Shown one piece after another: positions 41,733 to 50,674 of a DNA stretch of 64,000 nucleotides (positions are counted from its first letter, which is position 1; every line of letters begins with the position of its first letter). Origin of the DNA: Massilia endophytica (GTDB lineage: Bacteria > Pseudomonadota > Gammaproteobacteria > Burkholderiales > Burkholderiaceae_D); contig NZ_CP088952.1 of assembly GCF_021165955.1 (NCBI RefSeq), positions 1,984,001-2,048,000 on the forward strand, read 5' to 3'. A program made the translations under genes and the position numbers. The notes under the pieces are model-generated. The model was given only the letters and a program-made list of their open reading frames with translations. It was not told where the DNA came from and did not search any database.

Positions 41733-42695
41733 TCACCTGTCCTCCGCAAGAACGCGGAGGATGGCGGCACGGGCCTCCCGCCCTTCCGGCGTCGGCATCG
41801 CCGCGTAGTTGTGCGGCTGTCCCTGTCGGAGATGAAGGTCGACGGGCACGCCCGCTGCCCGTGCCTTCGCAGCCATGTCGATGCAGTCCGGATAAAAGAG
41901 GTCGAGCGTGCCGGAGAAAATGGTCATCGGCGGCAGTCGCTCGAACGAGGCGTTGAGGGGACAGACATAGGGGTGCGACGCGTCCAGTTCTCCGGCATAC
42001 ATGCGTCCCGCCTCGCGCACCCCGGGAATATCCTGGAGGGGATCACGGGCCGCAATGGCTATCTGCTCCGGCCTGCTGACGGAAAAATCGCCGCCGGGCG
42101 ATATCAGCACCAGGGCGCGTGGCTGCTCATGGCCTGCATCCCTGATCCATTGCGCCGCGGCCAGGCCCAAGGCGGCGCCTGCCGAGTTTCCCACGACAGT
42201 GACATTCTCGGCGCCCACCCTGTCCATCAGCTCACGCAGCAGTTCCCCCGTGGCAGGCACAAGATCCCGGGCGGTGCTGCCGGGAGTGAGCGGATAGATG
42301 GGAACAATGCAGCGCACGACAGCTTCCCGGTTCAGGTAAGCGACGAAGCGCCAATGGGCCCGCACGATCTCCCTGAAGAAGCCGCCGCCGTGAAGGAAAA
42401 CGACATGGCGGGCGTTCCCGCGCGCAGCAGCCGTGGCAGTTTCGTAGACGGGCCATCCCGCCGCGCTCTCCATCCGTTCCACTTCGATGCCGCGCCCCAG
42501 GCCTGCCGGCTCGTAGCACATCGGCCGCAAGGCCATGGCGCGCACCTGCTGCTGCACGGCGGCGCCAGAAGCCAGCCGCTTCTTGATGGGGAGAAGGCGG
42601 AGCAGGCCCACGAGGCAGCGGCTTTGCCAGCTGGGCGCTGCGGGGTCAGGCAGCCATTCGGCCTGCTGCGCCATCGATACTGTTTCAACGCTCAT
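41733..42695 (-). CDS. alpha/beta hydrolase, HSL-like esterase
   Basis: A 320-residue esterase of the hormone-sensitive-lipase type. Seen: the oxyanion-hole motif HGGGFF, the nucleophile elbow GNSAGAALGLAAA, and catalytic Asp/His candidates in SGTLDLFYPDC and GQPHNYAAM. AAGGAGGA lies 5 bp before ATG 42695, which fixes the start. It is divergent from a TetR regulator, which probably represses it. Short-chain acyl esters are the likely substrate class. Confidence 0.88.
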   Translation of the reverse strand: MSVETVSMAQQAEWLPDPAAPSWQSRCLVGLLRLLPIKKRLASGAAVQQQVRAMALRPMCYEPAGLGRGIEVERMESAAGWPVYETATAAARGNARHVVFLHGGGFFREIVRAHWRFVAYLNREAVVRCIVPIYPLTPGSTARDLVPATGELLRELMDRVGAENVTVVGNSAGAALGLAAAQWIRDAGHEQPRALVLISPGGDFSVSRPEQIAIAARDPLQDIPGVREAGRMYAGELDASHPYVCPLNASFERLPPMTIFSGTLDLFYPDCIDMAAKARAAGVPVDLHLRQGQPHNYAAMPTPEGREARAAILRVLAEDR

Positions 42696-42774
42696 TCCAG
42701 TCCTCCTTGTATATGGTGGGGATATAATATGAGCGATCACTCGCATTTGATACTCGCATTCCAACAAGCTGAAT

Positions 42775-43407
42775 ATGGCACGCAGACCACCCGTAAAACC
42801 AAGGAAGGAAGCCTCCCAGCAAAGGTCGCGGGCAACCGTGGACGCGCTGGTGGAGGCGACAGCTCGCATTCTGGTCAGGGATGGATACGACAAGGCGAGC
42901 ACCAACCGCATCGCCGAAGAGGCAGGAGTGAGCATTGGTTCGCTCTACCAGTACTTTCCCGCCAAGGAAGCGCTGGTGGCTGCCGTCATCGACCGCCACC
43001 AGAGCGATATCATGGGGATCGTGCACGCCGCGGTGGCGGAGGCGGAGGAACTCCCGCTACGGGATGGCGTGCACCGGCTGGTGGCGGCGGCCATCGAGGC
43101 GCACAGCGTCGACCCGAAGCTTCACCGCGTGCTGGCTGAACAGCTGCCGCATACGGGCACGCCACGGAATGTGGAAGCGCACCAGCGCGAGAACTTCGCG
43201 ATGGTGCGCAACTACCTGGAAAAACGAAAAGAGGAAATTCGGGTACCGGACCTGAACCTCGCCACCTACATGTGCGCCACCTCGATCGAGGCGCTCGCCC
43301 ACAATGCCGTCCTGCACCAGGGCGACAAACTGTCGAAGGAGGCGATTGGACTGCTGGTCAACGAGACTGCTCGCCTCGTGACCGGCTATCTCCAATCGCC
43401 GCCCTGA
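42775..43407 (+). CDS. TetR/AcrR family regulator next to esterase gene
   Basis: A 210-residue regulator with N-terminal HTH KASTNRIAEEAGVSIGSLYQYFPAKEALVAAVIDRH and a C-terminal TetR ligand domain. The 79-bp divergent spacer to the esterase gene contains GCGA-TCAC-TCGC and two direct copies of ATGCGAGT on the minus strand 13 bp apart, which may be its operator. The motif is weaker than the other operators in this window. Confidence 0.88.
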   Translation: MARRPPVKPRKEASQQRSRATVDALVEATARILVRDGYDKASTNRIAEEAGVSIGSLYQYFPAKEALVAAVIDRHQSDIMGIVHAAVAEAEELPLRDGVHRLVAAAIEAHSVDPKLHRVLAEQLPHTGTPRNVEAHQRENFAMVRNYLEKRKEEIRVPDLNLATYMCATSIEALAHNAVLHQGDKLSKEAIGLLVNETARLVTGYLQSPP

Positions 43408-43411
43408 CAGC

Positions 43412-45517
43412 TTATTTCACCCTTGCTGTGGCGATCTGGTCGAGGATGTGCTTCGGCACCGCGGCGTAGTGCTTGAACTCCATGGTGTAGGTCGCCCTGC
43501 CCTGCGTGAGCGAACGCAGGGTGGTGGAGTAGCCGAACATTTCGGCCAGCGGCACCAGGGCCTTCACCAGCTTGCCGCCGCCGCCCGGGATCTCGTCCAT
43601 CCCCTGCACCATGCCGCGCCGCGTGGACAGGTCGCCCATCACATTGCCAGTGAACTCCTCGGGCGTTTCCACCTCCACCTGCATCATGGGCTCCAGCAGC
43701 TCGGGGCTCGCCTTGCGCATGCCGTCCTTGAACGCGATCGAGGCGGCCATGCGGAAGGCGTTCTCGTTCGAGTCCACGTCGTGGTAGGAGCCGAAGGTGA
43801 GCGTGGCCCGCACGTCCACCACCGGATATCCCGCCAGCACGCCTGAGCGCAAGGTCTCCTGGATGCCCCTGTCCACCGCGGGGATGAACTCGCGCGGCAC
43901 CACGCCGCCCTTGATGGCGTCCACGAACTCGTAGCCCTTGCCCTGCTCGGTGGGCTCCAGCTTCAGCACCACGTGGCCGTACTGCCCCTTGCCGCCGGAC
44001 TGCTTCACGAACTTGCCTTCGATGTCCTCCACCATCTTGCGGATGGTTTCGCGGTAGGCCACCTGCGGCTTGCCCACGGTTGCTTCCACGCCGAACTCGC
44101 GCTTCATGCGGTCCACCAGGATTTCGAGATGCAGCTCGCCCATGCCGGACATGATGGTCTGGCCCGATTCCTCGTCCGTGTGCACGCGGAAGGACGGGTC
44201 CTCCTGCGCCAGGCGGTTCAGGGCAACGCCCATCTTCTCCTGGTCGGCCTTGGTCTTGGGTTCCACGGCCTGCGAAATCACAGGCTCCGGGAAGACCATC
44301 TTCTCCAGCACGATCACATGGTCCGGCGCGCTCAGCGTGTCGCCCGTGGTCACGGCCTTGAGCCCCACCGCCGCAGCGATATCGCCCGCGTACACCTCCT
44401 TGATCTCCTTGCGCTCGTTCGCATGCATCTGCAGGATGCGGCCCAGGCGCTCCTTCTGCGATTTGGTCGGGTTATAGACGGTGTCGCCCGAATTCACCAC
44501 GCCCGAATACACGCGGAAGAAGGTCAGCTGGCCCACGAACGGGTCGGTCATGATCTTGAAGGCGAGCGCGGAGAACGGCTCGTCGTCCGCCGGATGGCGT
44601 TCGATCTCCTTGTCGTCCTCGTCGTGGCCAGCAATCGCGGGCACGTCCACCGGCGAAGGCAGGTACTCCACTACCGCATCCAGCATGGCCTGTACGCCCT
44701 TGTTCTTGAAGGCGCTGCCCGCCAGCATGGGCACAATCTCGTTGCGGATGGTGCGCGTACGCAGCGCGGTCTTGATCTCTTCCTCGCTCAGGGTTTCGCC
44801 GTTAAGGTACTTCTCCGTGAGCTCGGGCGTCGCTTCCGCAGCCGCTTCCACCATGTGCTCGTGCCACTTCTGCGCCAGATCCTTCAGGTCGGCGGGAATG
44901 TCTTCATAGGTGAATTTCACGCCCTGGCTGGCGTCGTCCCAGCGGATGGCGCGCATCTTCACGAGGTCCACCACGCCCTCGAAGTGTTCTTCCGCACCCA
45001 ATGGAATCTGGATAGGCACGGCTACGCCCTTCAGGCGGTCCTTGATCTGCTGCTGCACGCGGAAGAAGTCCGCGCCTACGCGGTCCATCTTGTTGATGAA
45101 GGCGATGCGCGGCACCTTGTACTTGTTCGCCTGGCGCCACACGGTTTCGGACTGCGGCTGCACACCGCCCACGGAGTCGTACACCATCACCGCGCCATCC
45201 AGCACGCGCATGGAGCGCTCCACCTCGATGGTGAAGTCCACGTGGCCGGGCGTATCGATGATGTTGATGCGGTGCTCGGCGAAATTGCCCGCCATGCCCT
45301 TCCAGAAGGCCGTGGTCGCGGCCGAGGTGATCGTGATGCCGCGTTCCTGCTCCTGCTCCATCCAGTCCATCGTGGCGGCGCCGTTGTGCACTTCGCCGAT
45401 CTTGTGGTTCACGCCGGTATAGAACAGGATGCGCTCGGTCGTGGTCGTCTTCCCGGCATCAATGTGCGCACTGATGCCGATATTGCGGTATCGCTCGATG
45501 GGGGTCTTACGGCTCAT
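43412..45517 (-). CDS. fusA: translation elongation factor G (stand-alone copy)
   Basis: A 701-residue EF-G with all GTPase motifs: AHIDAGKTTTTERIL (G1), RGITITSAATTAFW (G2), DTPGHVDF (G3), NKMDR (G4) and the SAF of G5. Domains II-V follow to the usual C-terminus. It drives ribosomal translocation and, with RRF, recycling. The gene is isolated from rpsL, rpsG and tuf, so it is either a relocated or a second fusA. AGGAG lies 6 bp before ATG 45517. Its end is 5 bp from the end of the TetR gene. Confidence 0.95.
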   Translation of the reverse strand: MSRKTPIERYRNIGISAHIDAGKTTTTERILFYTGVNHKIGEVHNGAATMDWMEQEQERGITITSAATTAFWKGMAGNFAEHRINIIDTPGHVDFTIEVERSMRVLDGAVMVYDSVGGVQPQSETVWRQANKYKVPRIAFINKMDRVGADFFRVQQQIKDRLKGVAVPIQIPLGAEEHFEGVVDLVKMRAIRWDDASQGVKFTYEDIPADLKDLAQKWHEHMVEAAAEATPELTEKYLNGETLSEEEIKTALRTRTIRNEIVPMLAGSAFKNKGVQAMLDAVVEYLPSPVDVPAIAGHDEDDKEIERHPADDEPFSALAFKIMTDPFVGQLTFFRVYSGVVNSGDTVYNPTKSQKERLGRILQMHANERKEIKEVYAGDIAAAVGLKAVTTGDTLSAPDHVIVLEKMVFPEPVISQAVEPKTKADQEKMGVALNRLAQEDPSFRVHTDEESGQTIMSGMGELHLEILVDRMKREFGVEATVGKPQVAYRETIRKMVEDIEGKFVKQSGGKGQYGHVVLKLEPTEQGKGYEFVDAIKGGVVPREFIPAVDRGIQETLRSGVLAGYPVVDVRATLTFGSYHDVDSNENAFRMAASIAFKDGMRKASPELLEPMMQVEVETPEEFTGNVMGDLSTRRGMVQGMDEIPGGGGKLVKALVPLAEMFGYSTTLRSLTQGRATYTMEFKHYAAVPKHILDQIATARVK

Positions 45518-45555
45518 CACAATCTCCTGTCTGATAGGAATGCGAAGTTTGGGAG

Positions 45556-47040
45556 CTATTGCCGGATTTCAAGCCTGCTTTTGGCAGTACCTACGACGCC
45601 AAGATGGATAAAGCCGCCCGGCATGCTGAACGCGCCCGGACAATTTACATCAAATGCGCCGCTCCTGCTGCCGCCGCCCTGGGCGCAGTTCCGCCGCGCG
45701 CCGGAAGGCAGCCAGGACAGGGTTGGCGCCATCTCGAAGGAGACTCCGGCGCTGCGCATGGCCGCCAGCAGGCCCTCCGCAAACGGCGTCTCCGAAGCGA
45801 GAAGGCGGCGCAGCGGGGCGATGCGCCCGCCCGCGAAGTCGGGGCGCTCGTACCAGCCGAAGAAGTCTTCCTCGCGCAGTGCATCGCTTCCGCCGAGGAT
45901 GGCGCGCCACTGTTCCAGCGGGCCGGCCGTGTTGCCCGCGCGGCGGGAAGCTTCGAATGCGATGGCGTGGAAGGCCAGGCCGCAGCGGTAAGGCAGAATG
46001 CCGCCCTGGCGCTGCGGCGCCGCCCGCCAGGGCTGTTCGCCGATGGCGAGAGCGCACTGGTTGAAGGCTTGTTCCAGCAGGAGCAGGTACACGGAATCGT
46101 TCATCCAACCCAGGCGGTGCATCAAGTTCAGGCCGATCCAGTCCGCATTGCCCTCGCCCAGCCAGGGCTCGCCAGCGGCGTTGAAGCGGCGCCCATGCCA
46201 CAGATGGAAAAGCTCGTGGGCCAGGAAGACGCGCAGCACGCCACGGTCCTTGTCCGCCAGCTTGCCTTCGGAGAAAGCCACGGTGACGCGCACGGTGCCG
46301 TCCTGAACGTCGCCCTTGGGCCGCAGCACAGTCTCGCCGGAGCCAGGCTGGCCCACGAACAGCAGCATGGGCATGCCGTTGACGGGCTCGCCGAAAGCGT
46401 GGCGGTACTCGGCAAGCAAGGTCTCGGAAGTGGCGCGCAACTCCGCTTCAAGCGGCGCTGTCAGTCCGGAGGCGATGGCCCATGCGCCAGTCCAGCGGGC
46501 TGGAGGGCGGCGCGAGAGCACGAGGTCGGTATCGTCGATGGCCGCCTGGCGCGCGTCGGAGGGCTCGGCCACGGCCACCTCCTGCGCCGCACCGTGTACC
46601 TGCCCCATCCAGCCTGCAATGCCGCCACGGGGCGGCTCCACGGTCCAGATCATGGGGCCGTCGATGGCGTAGTAGCGGGTGTGGAGCGACAGCGCGTCCG
46701 GGCCGATGGGCAGGGCCGGTTCGAAGCGCCGGTCCAGGCCAAGGAAGCCGGGCTGGACGCGCACCGTCACTTGTTCGCAGACTCCGGCACGGCGCCGCAC
46801 GATTCCTTCCGGGCGCAGTTCCGCACAGTCCTGGACCAGCCGCCAATGCGGTTTGCGCACCAGCTCCCATACCTGCGGATCGGGATTCGCAAAGGGCAGA
46901 ACGAGGGCTCGGTCTGGAAAGGTGTAATCCACCTGCAGCGCGCCATCGTCCGCCAGGCGCAGCGCGATACCGGCCGGGGCGGCACTGGCCGCGGCAGCCA
47001 CAAACAAGGCGAACAGCGTCGCGAGGCAGCGTGCATACAT
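45556..47040 (-). CDS. exported zinc metallopeptidase-like protein, M61-like
   Basis: A 494-residue secreted protein with a signal peptide (MYARCLATLFALFVAAAASA). The sequence FLAHELFHLWHGRRFN is an HExxH zinc site, with the third ligand probably in EPWLGEGNADW about 20 residues on. This matches glycyl-aminopeptidase-like gluzincins. Upstream the chain resembles the beta-rich M61 N-terminal domain. The exact substrate is unknown. ATG 47040 is chosen for the signal peptide; an in-frame TTG at 47091 is less likely. The gene is divergent from pldA. Confidence 0.72.
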   Translation of the reverse strand: MYARCLATLFALFVAAAASAAPAGIALRLADDGALQVDYTFPDRALVLPFANPDPQVWELVRKPHWRLVQDCAELRPEGIVRRRAGVCEQVTVRVQPGFLGLDRRFEPALPIGPDALSLHTRYYAIDGPMIWTVEPPRGGIAGWMGQVHGAAQEVAVAEPSDARQAAIDDTDLVLSRRPPARWTGAWAIASGLTAPLEAELRATSETLLAEYRHAFGEPVNGMPMLLFVGQPGSGETVLRPKGDVQDGTVRVTVAFSEGKLADKDRGVLRVFLAHELFHLWHGRRFNAAGEPWLGEGNADWIGLNLMHRLGWMNDSVYLLLLEQAFNQCALAIGEQPWRAAPQRQGGILPYRCGLAFHAIAFEASRRAGNTAGPLEQWRAILGGSDALREEDFFGWYERPDFAGGRIAPLRRLLASETPFAEGLLAAMRSAGVSFEMAPTLSWLPSGARRNCAQGGGSRSGAFDVNCPGAFSMPGGFIHLGVVGTAKSRLEIRQ

Positions 47041-47131
47041 GAGCAGAAAGTATAGCGGCCTCAAAAGCGGTGCGCGCGGGCATGCGTGCAATCAACTATA
47101 CTGGCGGGTCATGATGTTTTACTGATAAGTA

Positions 47132-48235
47132 ATGATGAAGTCCTCACCCCTGCTCTGCGCAGCCCTGCTTGCTCCGGCCGCCTTTGCCCAGAACACGCCG
47201 CCAGCCGAACTGGAGCAGCGCCTGGAGCGCTGCGCCATGCTTGGCGATCCCACGGCCCGCCTCGGCTGCTACGATGCGCTGGCAAACCGTGCCCAGCCGA
47301 CCGATCCCGCCACCGTGGCTGCCGCAGCGGCGGGCGTTCCTGGCGCGGACCAGGGACGGGACTCCCACGCGGGCGCTTTTCCCGGCGGCCCCGTAGGCGG
47401 TCTGGTGCAGACGGATACCAAGCCCGCGCCGCCCGCCGAGGAACCGGATGTGTCGCGCATGGTACCGCTGTGGGAGCTCGATGACATCAACAAGCGCGGC
47501 GTCTACAACTTCCGTCCCCACCGCGACAATTACCTGCTGCTCGCAAACTACAGCAACAGCACCAACGACGGCCCGTTCAAGGACTTCACGCCCGCAGGGC
47601 TGAAGTCGCAGCGCGTGGAACTGAGCTATCAGCTCAGCTTCAAGATGAAGATGCTGGAAGGGATCGGGCGCACGCCCTTCGACCTGTGGTTCGGCTACAC
47701 CCAGCAAAGCTTCTGGCAGGCCTATAACCGCTCCGCCTCCAGCCCCTTCCGCGAAACCAACTACCAGCCGGAGGTGATGGCGGTGGCGCCCATCGGCAAG
47801 CAGATCGGCGATCTGGAGCTGCGCTACGTGAACTTCGGCGCGGTGCACCAGTCGAACGGGCAGGCTTCGACGCTGTCGCGCAGCTGGAACCGGTTGTATG
47901 CGGAGGCGGGAGCGGAATACGGCAAGCTGGCGATCGTTGCGCGCATCTGGAAGCGCCTGGATAACGCCAAGTCGGACAACGACAATATCGACATCACCAA
48001 CTACCTGGGGCATGGCGACCTGCGCCTGAGCTACCGCAGCGAGGGCCACGAGTACTCCCTGATGGCGCGGCGCAATTTCCGCCACGATCACGGCGCCCTG
48101 ACGTTGGGATGGGCATTCCCGGTGCGGGACAATCTGAAGGGCTACATGCAGTTCTTCTCAGGCTACGGGCAGAGCCTGATCGACTACAACTACTCCCAGA
48201 TGTCGCTGGGAGCCGGGGTGCTGATCGACTTTTAA
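47132..48235 (+). CDS. pldA: outer-membrane phospholipase A
   Basis: A 367-residue OMPLA. After the signal peptide (MKSSPLLCAALLAPAAFA) comes a long Ala/Pro-rich linker of about 80 residues, then the 12-strand barrel domain starting near VSRMVPLWELDD. The active-site segment VHQSNGQ carries the catalytic His and Ser of the family, and the C-terminus ends in a strand with Phe. OMPLA hydrolyses misplaced phospholipids in the outer leaflet. The last bases overlap the convergent small membrane gene by 4 bp. Confidence 0.9.
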   Translation: MMKSSPLLCAALLAPAAFAQNTPPAELEQRLERCAMLGDPTARLGCYDALANRAQPTDPATVAAAAAGVPGADQGRDSHAGAFPGGPVGGLVQTDTKPAPPAEEPDVSRMVPLWELDDINKRGVYNFRPHRDNYLLLANYSNSTNDGPFKDFTPAGLKSQRVELSYQLSFKMKMLEGIGRTPFDLWFGYTQQSFWQAYNRSASSPFRETNYQPEVMAVAPIGKQIGDLELRYVNFGAVHQSNGQASTLSRSWNRLYAEAGAEYGKLAIVARIWKRLDNAKSDNDNIDITNYLGHGDLRLSYRSEGHEYSLMARRNFRHDHGALTLGWAFPVRDNLKGYMQFFSGYGQSLIDYNYSQMSLGAGVLIDF

Positions 48236-48423
48236 AGGCCCCGCAGCACGCGCGCCGGGAGCAGGACGATGGCGCGCAGGGTCTCGAAGACGAAGTCCAC
48301 GCCGATGCCGATCAGCCGGAACGGCAGCAGCACCAGCCATACCAGGGGATAGAGGACGAGGGCCAGCAAGGCCAGCGGCCAGCACAGGAACAGCAGCACC
48401 AACCACAGTACAAAGCTCAGCAT
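48232..48423 (-). CDS. small two-helix membrane protein, 63 aa
   Basis: A short hydrophobic protein (LSFVLWLVLLFLCWPLALLALVLYPLVWLVLLP, then an amphipathic tail ending RVLRGL). Two membrane segments are predicted. The function is unknown. The codon use and the 4-bp overlap with pldA support a real gene, although it is short. Confidence 0.5.
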   Translation of the reverse strand: MLSFVLWLVLLFLCWPLALLALVLYPLVWLVLLPFRLIGIGVDFVFETLRAIVLLPARVLRGL

Positions 48424-48544
48424 GGCAAATCCCCCCGCGTTGTCGATGCAGCCACTTTAGCGATCCGCTAAACAGCGCTCAATCGCGCTGCGACCAACTG
48501 CAGAATGCGGCGACCGGCGGTCGAAAAGCGGGGGTGAAACGGTC

Positions 48545-49459
48545 TCAGACAAAGGCGGCGAGGGCCTGCTGCTGCGCTTCGTAGACCACGTCGGCGCGAA
48601 TCGACGCTTCAAGCGAAGGAATGGAGCCGCCGGCCCGGTAGGCGAAGCTCACCTGGAGCACATCGCCCTGGCGTACCTCAACCTGCTTGCTCAACGGCAA
48701 CGTCATGTAGTGGTTCAGCCAGTCGATGGTGGTATTCCGCTCCTGCACTACGGCCAGGATATTCTTGGTGACGAAGCGCATGGCGTTCAGGATGCCGTCG
48801 CGCTCGATGACGAACTTGCCTTCCCATGCATAGCTCAGCTCGTTCGGCTGGGCGAAATCGATCAGGCTGTAGACGGCGGGCTGCGCCAGCTCGCGGGTGC
48901 CGGAGTGCACCACGCCGGTCTCCTGGAACTGGACGATGGGGGCGTAGAAGCCCTCGAAATCGTACTCCTGCTGCAGGGGCTGGGCCGCCATCAGCACGGC
49001 TTCCGGCAGGAAGACAGGCAGCGGGCCGCCGAACTTCTGCTGGTAGCGGCGCTTGAAGGATTCGATCACCTCCACCTGCTTCTCGCGCAGCATGGCCACG
49101 TGGATCATCTCGCAGATCACCACATCCACCGGTTCGGGCGGCAGGTATTCGAAGGCATCCGCGTGGATCACCTCCACCTTCTGGCCACCAGGGTTCATGG
49201 CGAGGAACTTGCGCGCCTCCTTCACCATGTCCGGATTGAACTCCACGCAGTAGACCTTCTCCGCCTTCGCGGACGCGAACCACGAGAGCACGCCGGTGCC
49301 GCCGCCCAGCTCCAGCACCTTCATGCCCGGCTTCACGGCGTAGTCGATGGCCGCCTTGAAGCTGTGCATGCGGTTGTTATCCATCAGCATGTTGTGATGG
49401 TAGTGGACGGGGATGAACTGCCCCAGGTAGCAGCTTTCGATCTCGCGTTCGTTCAGCAT
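48545..49459 (-). CDS. class I SAM-dependent methyltransferase resembling protein arginine methyltransferases
   Basis: A 304-residue methyltransferase. Motif I is VLELGGGTGVLSWFASAKA, motif post-I is VYCVEFNP, and the acidic loop CEMIHVAMLREKQVEVIESFKRRY resembles the double-E loop of PRMT enzymes. Roughly 150 C-terminal residues form a beta-rich part as in PRMTs. AAGGAA lies 6 bp before the ATG. Whether arginine is the target is not clear; the SAM-binding fold is certain. Confidence 0.82.
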   Translation of the reverse strand: MLNEREIESCYLGQFIPVHYHHNMLMDNNRMHSFKAAIDYAVKPGMKVLELGGGTGVLSWFASAKAEKVYCVEFNPDMVKEARKFLAMNPGGQKVEVIHADAFEYLPPEPVDVVICEMIHVAMLREKQVEVIESFKRRYQQKFGGPLPVFLPEAVLMAAQPLQQEYDFEGFYAPIVQFQETGVVHSGTRELAQPAVYSLIDFAQPNELSYAWEGKFVIERDGILNAMRFVTKNILAVVQERNTTIDWLNHYMTLPLSKQVEVRQGDVLQVSFAYRAGGSIPSLEASIRADVVYEAQQQALAAFV

Positions 49460-49550
49460 TTGTTGTTCCTTTGGATATGCCCAGTGGCGATATCACATTA
49501 TCAGGAGCAACAAGAGTTGCCATAACGCCGAGGTTGGCGGGAAAAGCCGC

Positions 49551-50225
49551 TCAGTTCTGCTGTTTGTTTTTGGCCGCGATATACGACCGGATGGTTTTGG
49601 CGATCCAGGGCTTGTCGGCCCGCTCGGCAAAGGTGGCGGCGTCGATGTGGAAACCGGCGTCCTTCAGGGTGGCGTCCGCGCCCTCCTCCAGCAGCACCTT
49701 CACGGCCTCCTCATGGCCTTCGCGGGCGGCCATCATCAGGGGTGTGACCTTGGTGGGGGATTCGGCATCGATATAGGCGTAGTTCGCCAGCAGCAGGCGG
49801 ATGGTGTCCGGGTCGCCCGCCGCGGCGGCGTAATGCAGGGCTGTCCAGCCGGGGCGGTTCACGATTGCGCCGCGCTGGATCAGCATCAGGATCGCCTCCT
49901 TGTTGGTGCGGAAGGCGGCCATCATCAGGGCCGTATTGCCGTTCGGCGCCGTGGCTTCCAGCTTGATGCCGGGCTGGGCGAGCAGGAGCTTGAACACGTC
50001 CATGGCATCGTAGCGCAGGGCCACGATCATGCCGGTTTCGCCCCGTTCGGGCTCGCGGATATTGGGGTCGAGGCCGCGCGCGAGGAGCGGCTTGATGCGC
50101 GCGGCGTCGTTCAGCTGGGCCGCGCGGAAAAATGTCACGGCGTCTTCCTCGGGCGTGGGCGTATCGGCCCAGGCCGGGATGGCGGCCACGGCCAGGATAG
50201 CGGCCAGAAGCCGGCGGCGCATCAT
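49551..50225 (-). CDS. exported ankyrin-repeat protein
   Basis: A 224-residue protein with a signal peptide (MMRRRLLAAILAVAAIPAWA) followed by at least four ankyrin repeats (e.g. NGNTALMMAAFRTNKEAILMLIQRGA and VTPLMMAAREGHEEAVKVLLEEGADA). It probably mediates protein contacts in the periplasm. Its ATG overlaps the stop of the NTF2-like gene (ATGA), so the two are coupled. In related genomes such ankyrin genes also sit next to tatD. Confidence 0.85.
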   Translation of the reverse strand: MMRRRLLAAILAVAAIPAWADTPTPEEDAVTFFRAAQLNDAARIKPLLARGLDPNIREPERGETGMIVALRYDAMDVFKLLLAQPGIKLEATAPNGNTALMMAAFRTNKEAILMLIQRGAIVNRPGWTALHYAAAAGDPDTIRLLLANYAYIDAESPTKVTPLMMAAREGHEEAVKVLLEEGADATLKDAGFHIDAATFAERADKPWIAKTIRSYIAAKNKQQN

Positions 50226-50665
50226 TTCGGAGGCTTCTGTTCCCACAGCACGTTGACGATGACCCAGCGGCCGTCCACCTTCGCCATTTGCATGTAGTCG
50301 ATCCAGTCCTTCATGGTGGCGCGCACGCTGGCGGCGTTGCCGAACACATCGAGAATGACCACTTCCTTCTGGCGCTGGTCTTCGGGCACGTTCTTGCCGT
50401 AGCCCTTGCCGGTCATCTCCACCAGGGCCTGGGCATTGGTTTCCTGCAGATAGCTCTTGCCGTTCTTGTGTACGGCGATGCGCTTGACGAGCTGGGGATG
50501 CAGGGCCTTCGCCATGCGGCCGGCATCGCCGTCATACCAGCCCTCGACATAGTTCAGGGCCGTTTCGCGGATGGCCACCGCATCGGCGTCGGACACGGAG
50601 GGCTGGGCGGCGCAAAGCTGGGCCGACAGCAGCAGGAGCAACATCGAAGCAATTCTAGAAATCAT
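50222..50665 (-). CDS. exported NTF2-like protein (putative lumazine-binding family)
   Basis: A 147-residue protein with signal peptide (ISRIASMLLLLLSAQLCAA) and an NTF2-fold domain: AIRETALNYVEGWYDGDAGRMAKALHPQLVKR at the start and a C-terminal KVDGRWVIVNVLWE. The family holds small ligands or acts as a structural module, and no catalytic residues are evident. It lies in the same strand order as tatD upstream and the ankyrin gene downstream. Confidence 0.8.
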   Translation of the reverse strand: MISRIASMLLLLLSAQLCAAQPSVSDADAVAIRETALNYVEGWYDGDAGRMAKALHPQLVKRIAVHKNGKSYLQETNAQALVEMTGKGYGKNVPEDQRQKEVVILDVFGNAASVRATMKDWIDYMQMAKVDGRWVIVNVLWEQKPPK

Positions 50666-50674
50666 ATGAGCTTT

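Noticed and set aside
38762..41770. A very long open frame (about 1000 codons) on the minus strand.
   Set aside because: It is antisense to the EAL-type gene and the exported protein gene, which have intact motifs. The antisense product is His/Arg/Ala-rich and lacks any recognisable domain, as is common in GC-rich genomes.
42696..42774. ATGCGAGT direct repeats and GCGA-TCAC-TCGC as a TetR operator.
   Set aside because: Likely to include the operator, but the arms are only 4 bp and the repeat count is low, so I did not list it as a separate feature.
43973..45991. A 672-codon open frame on the plus strand.
   Set aside because: It is antisense to elongation factor G, which is certain; the product is His/Arg/Leu-rich with no domain.
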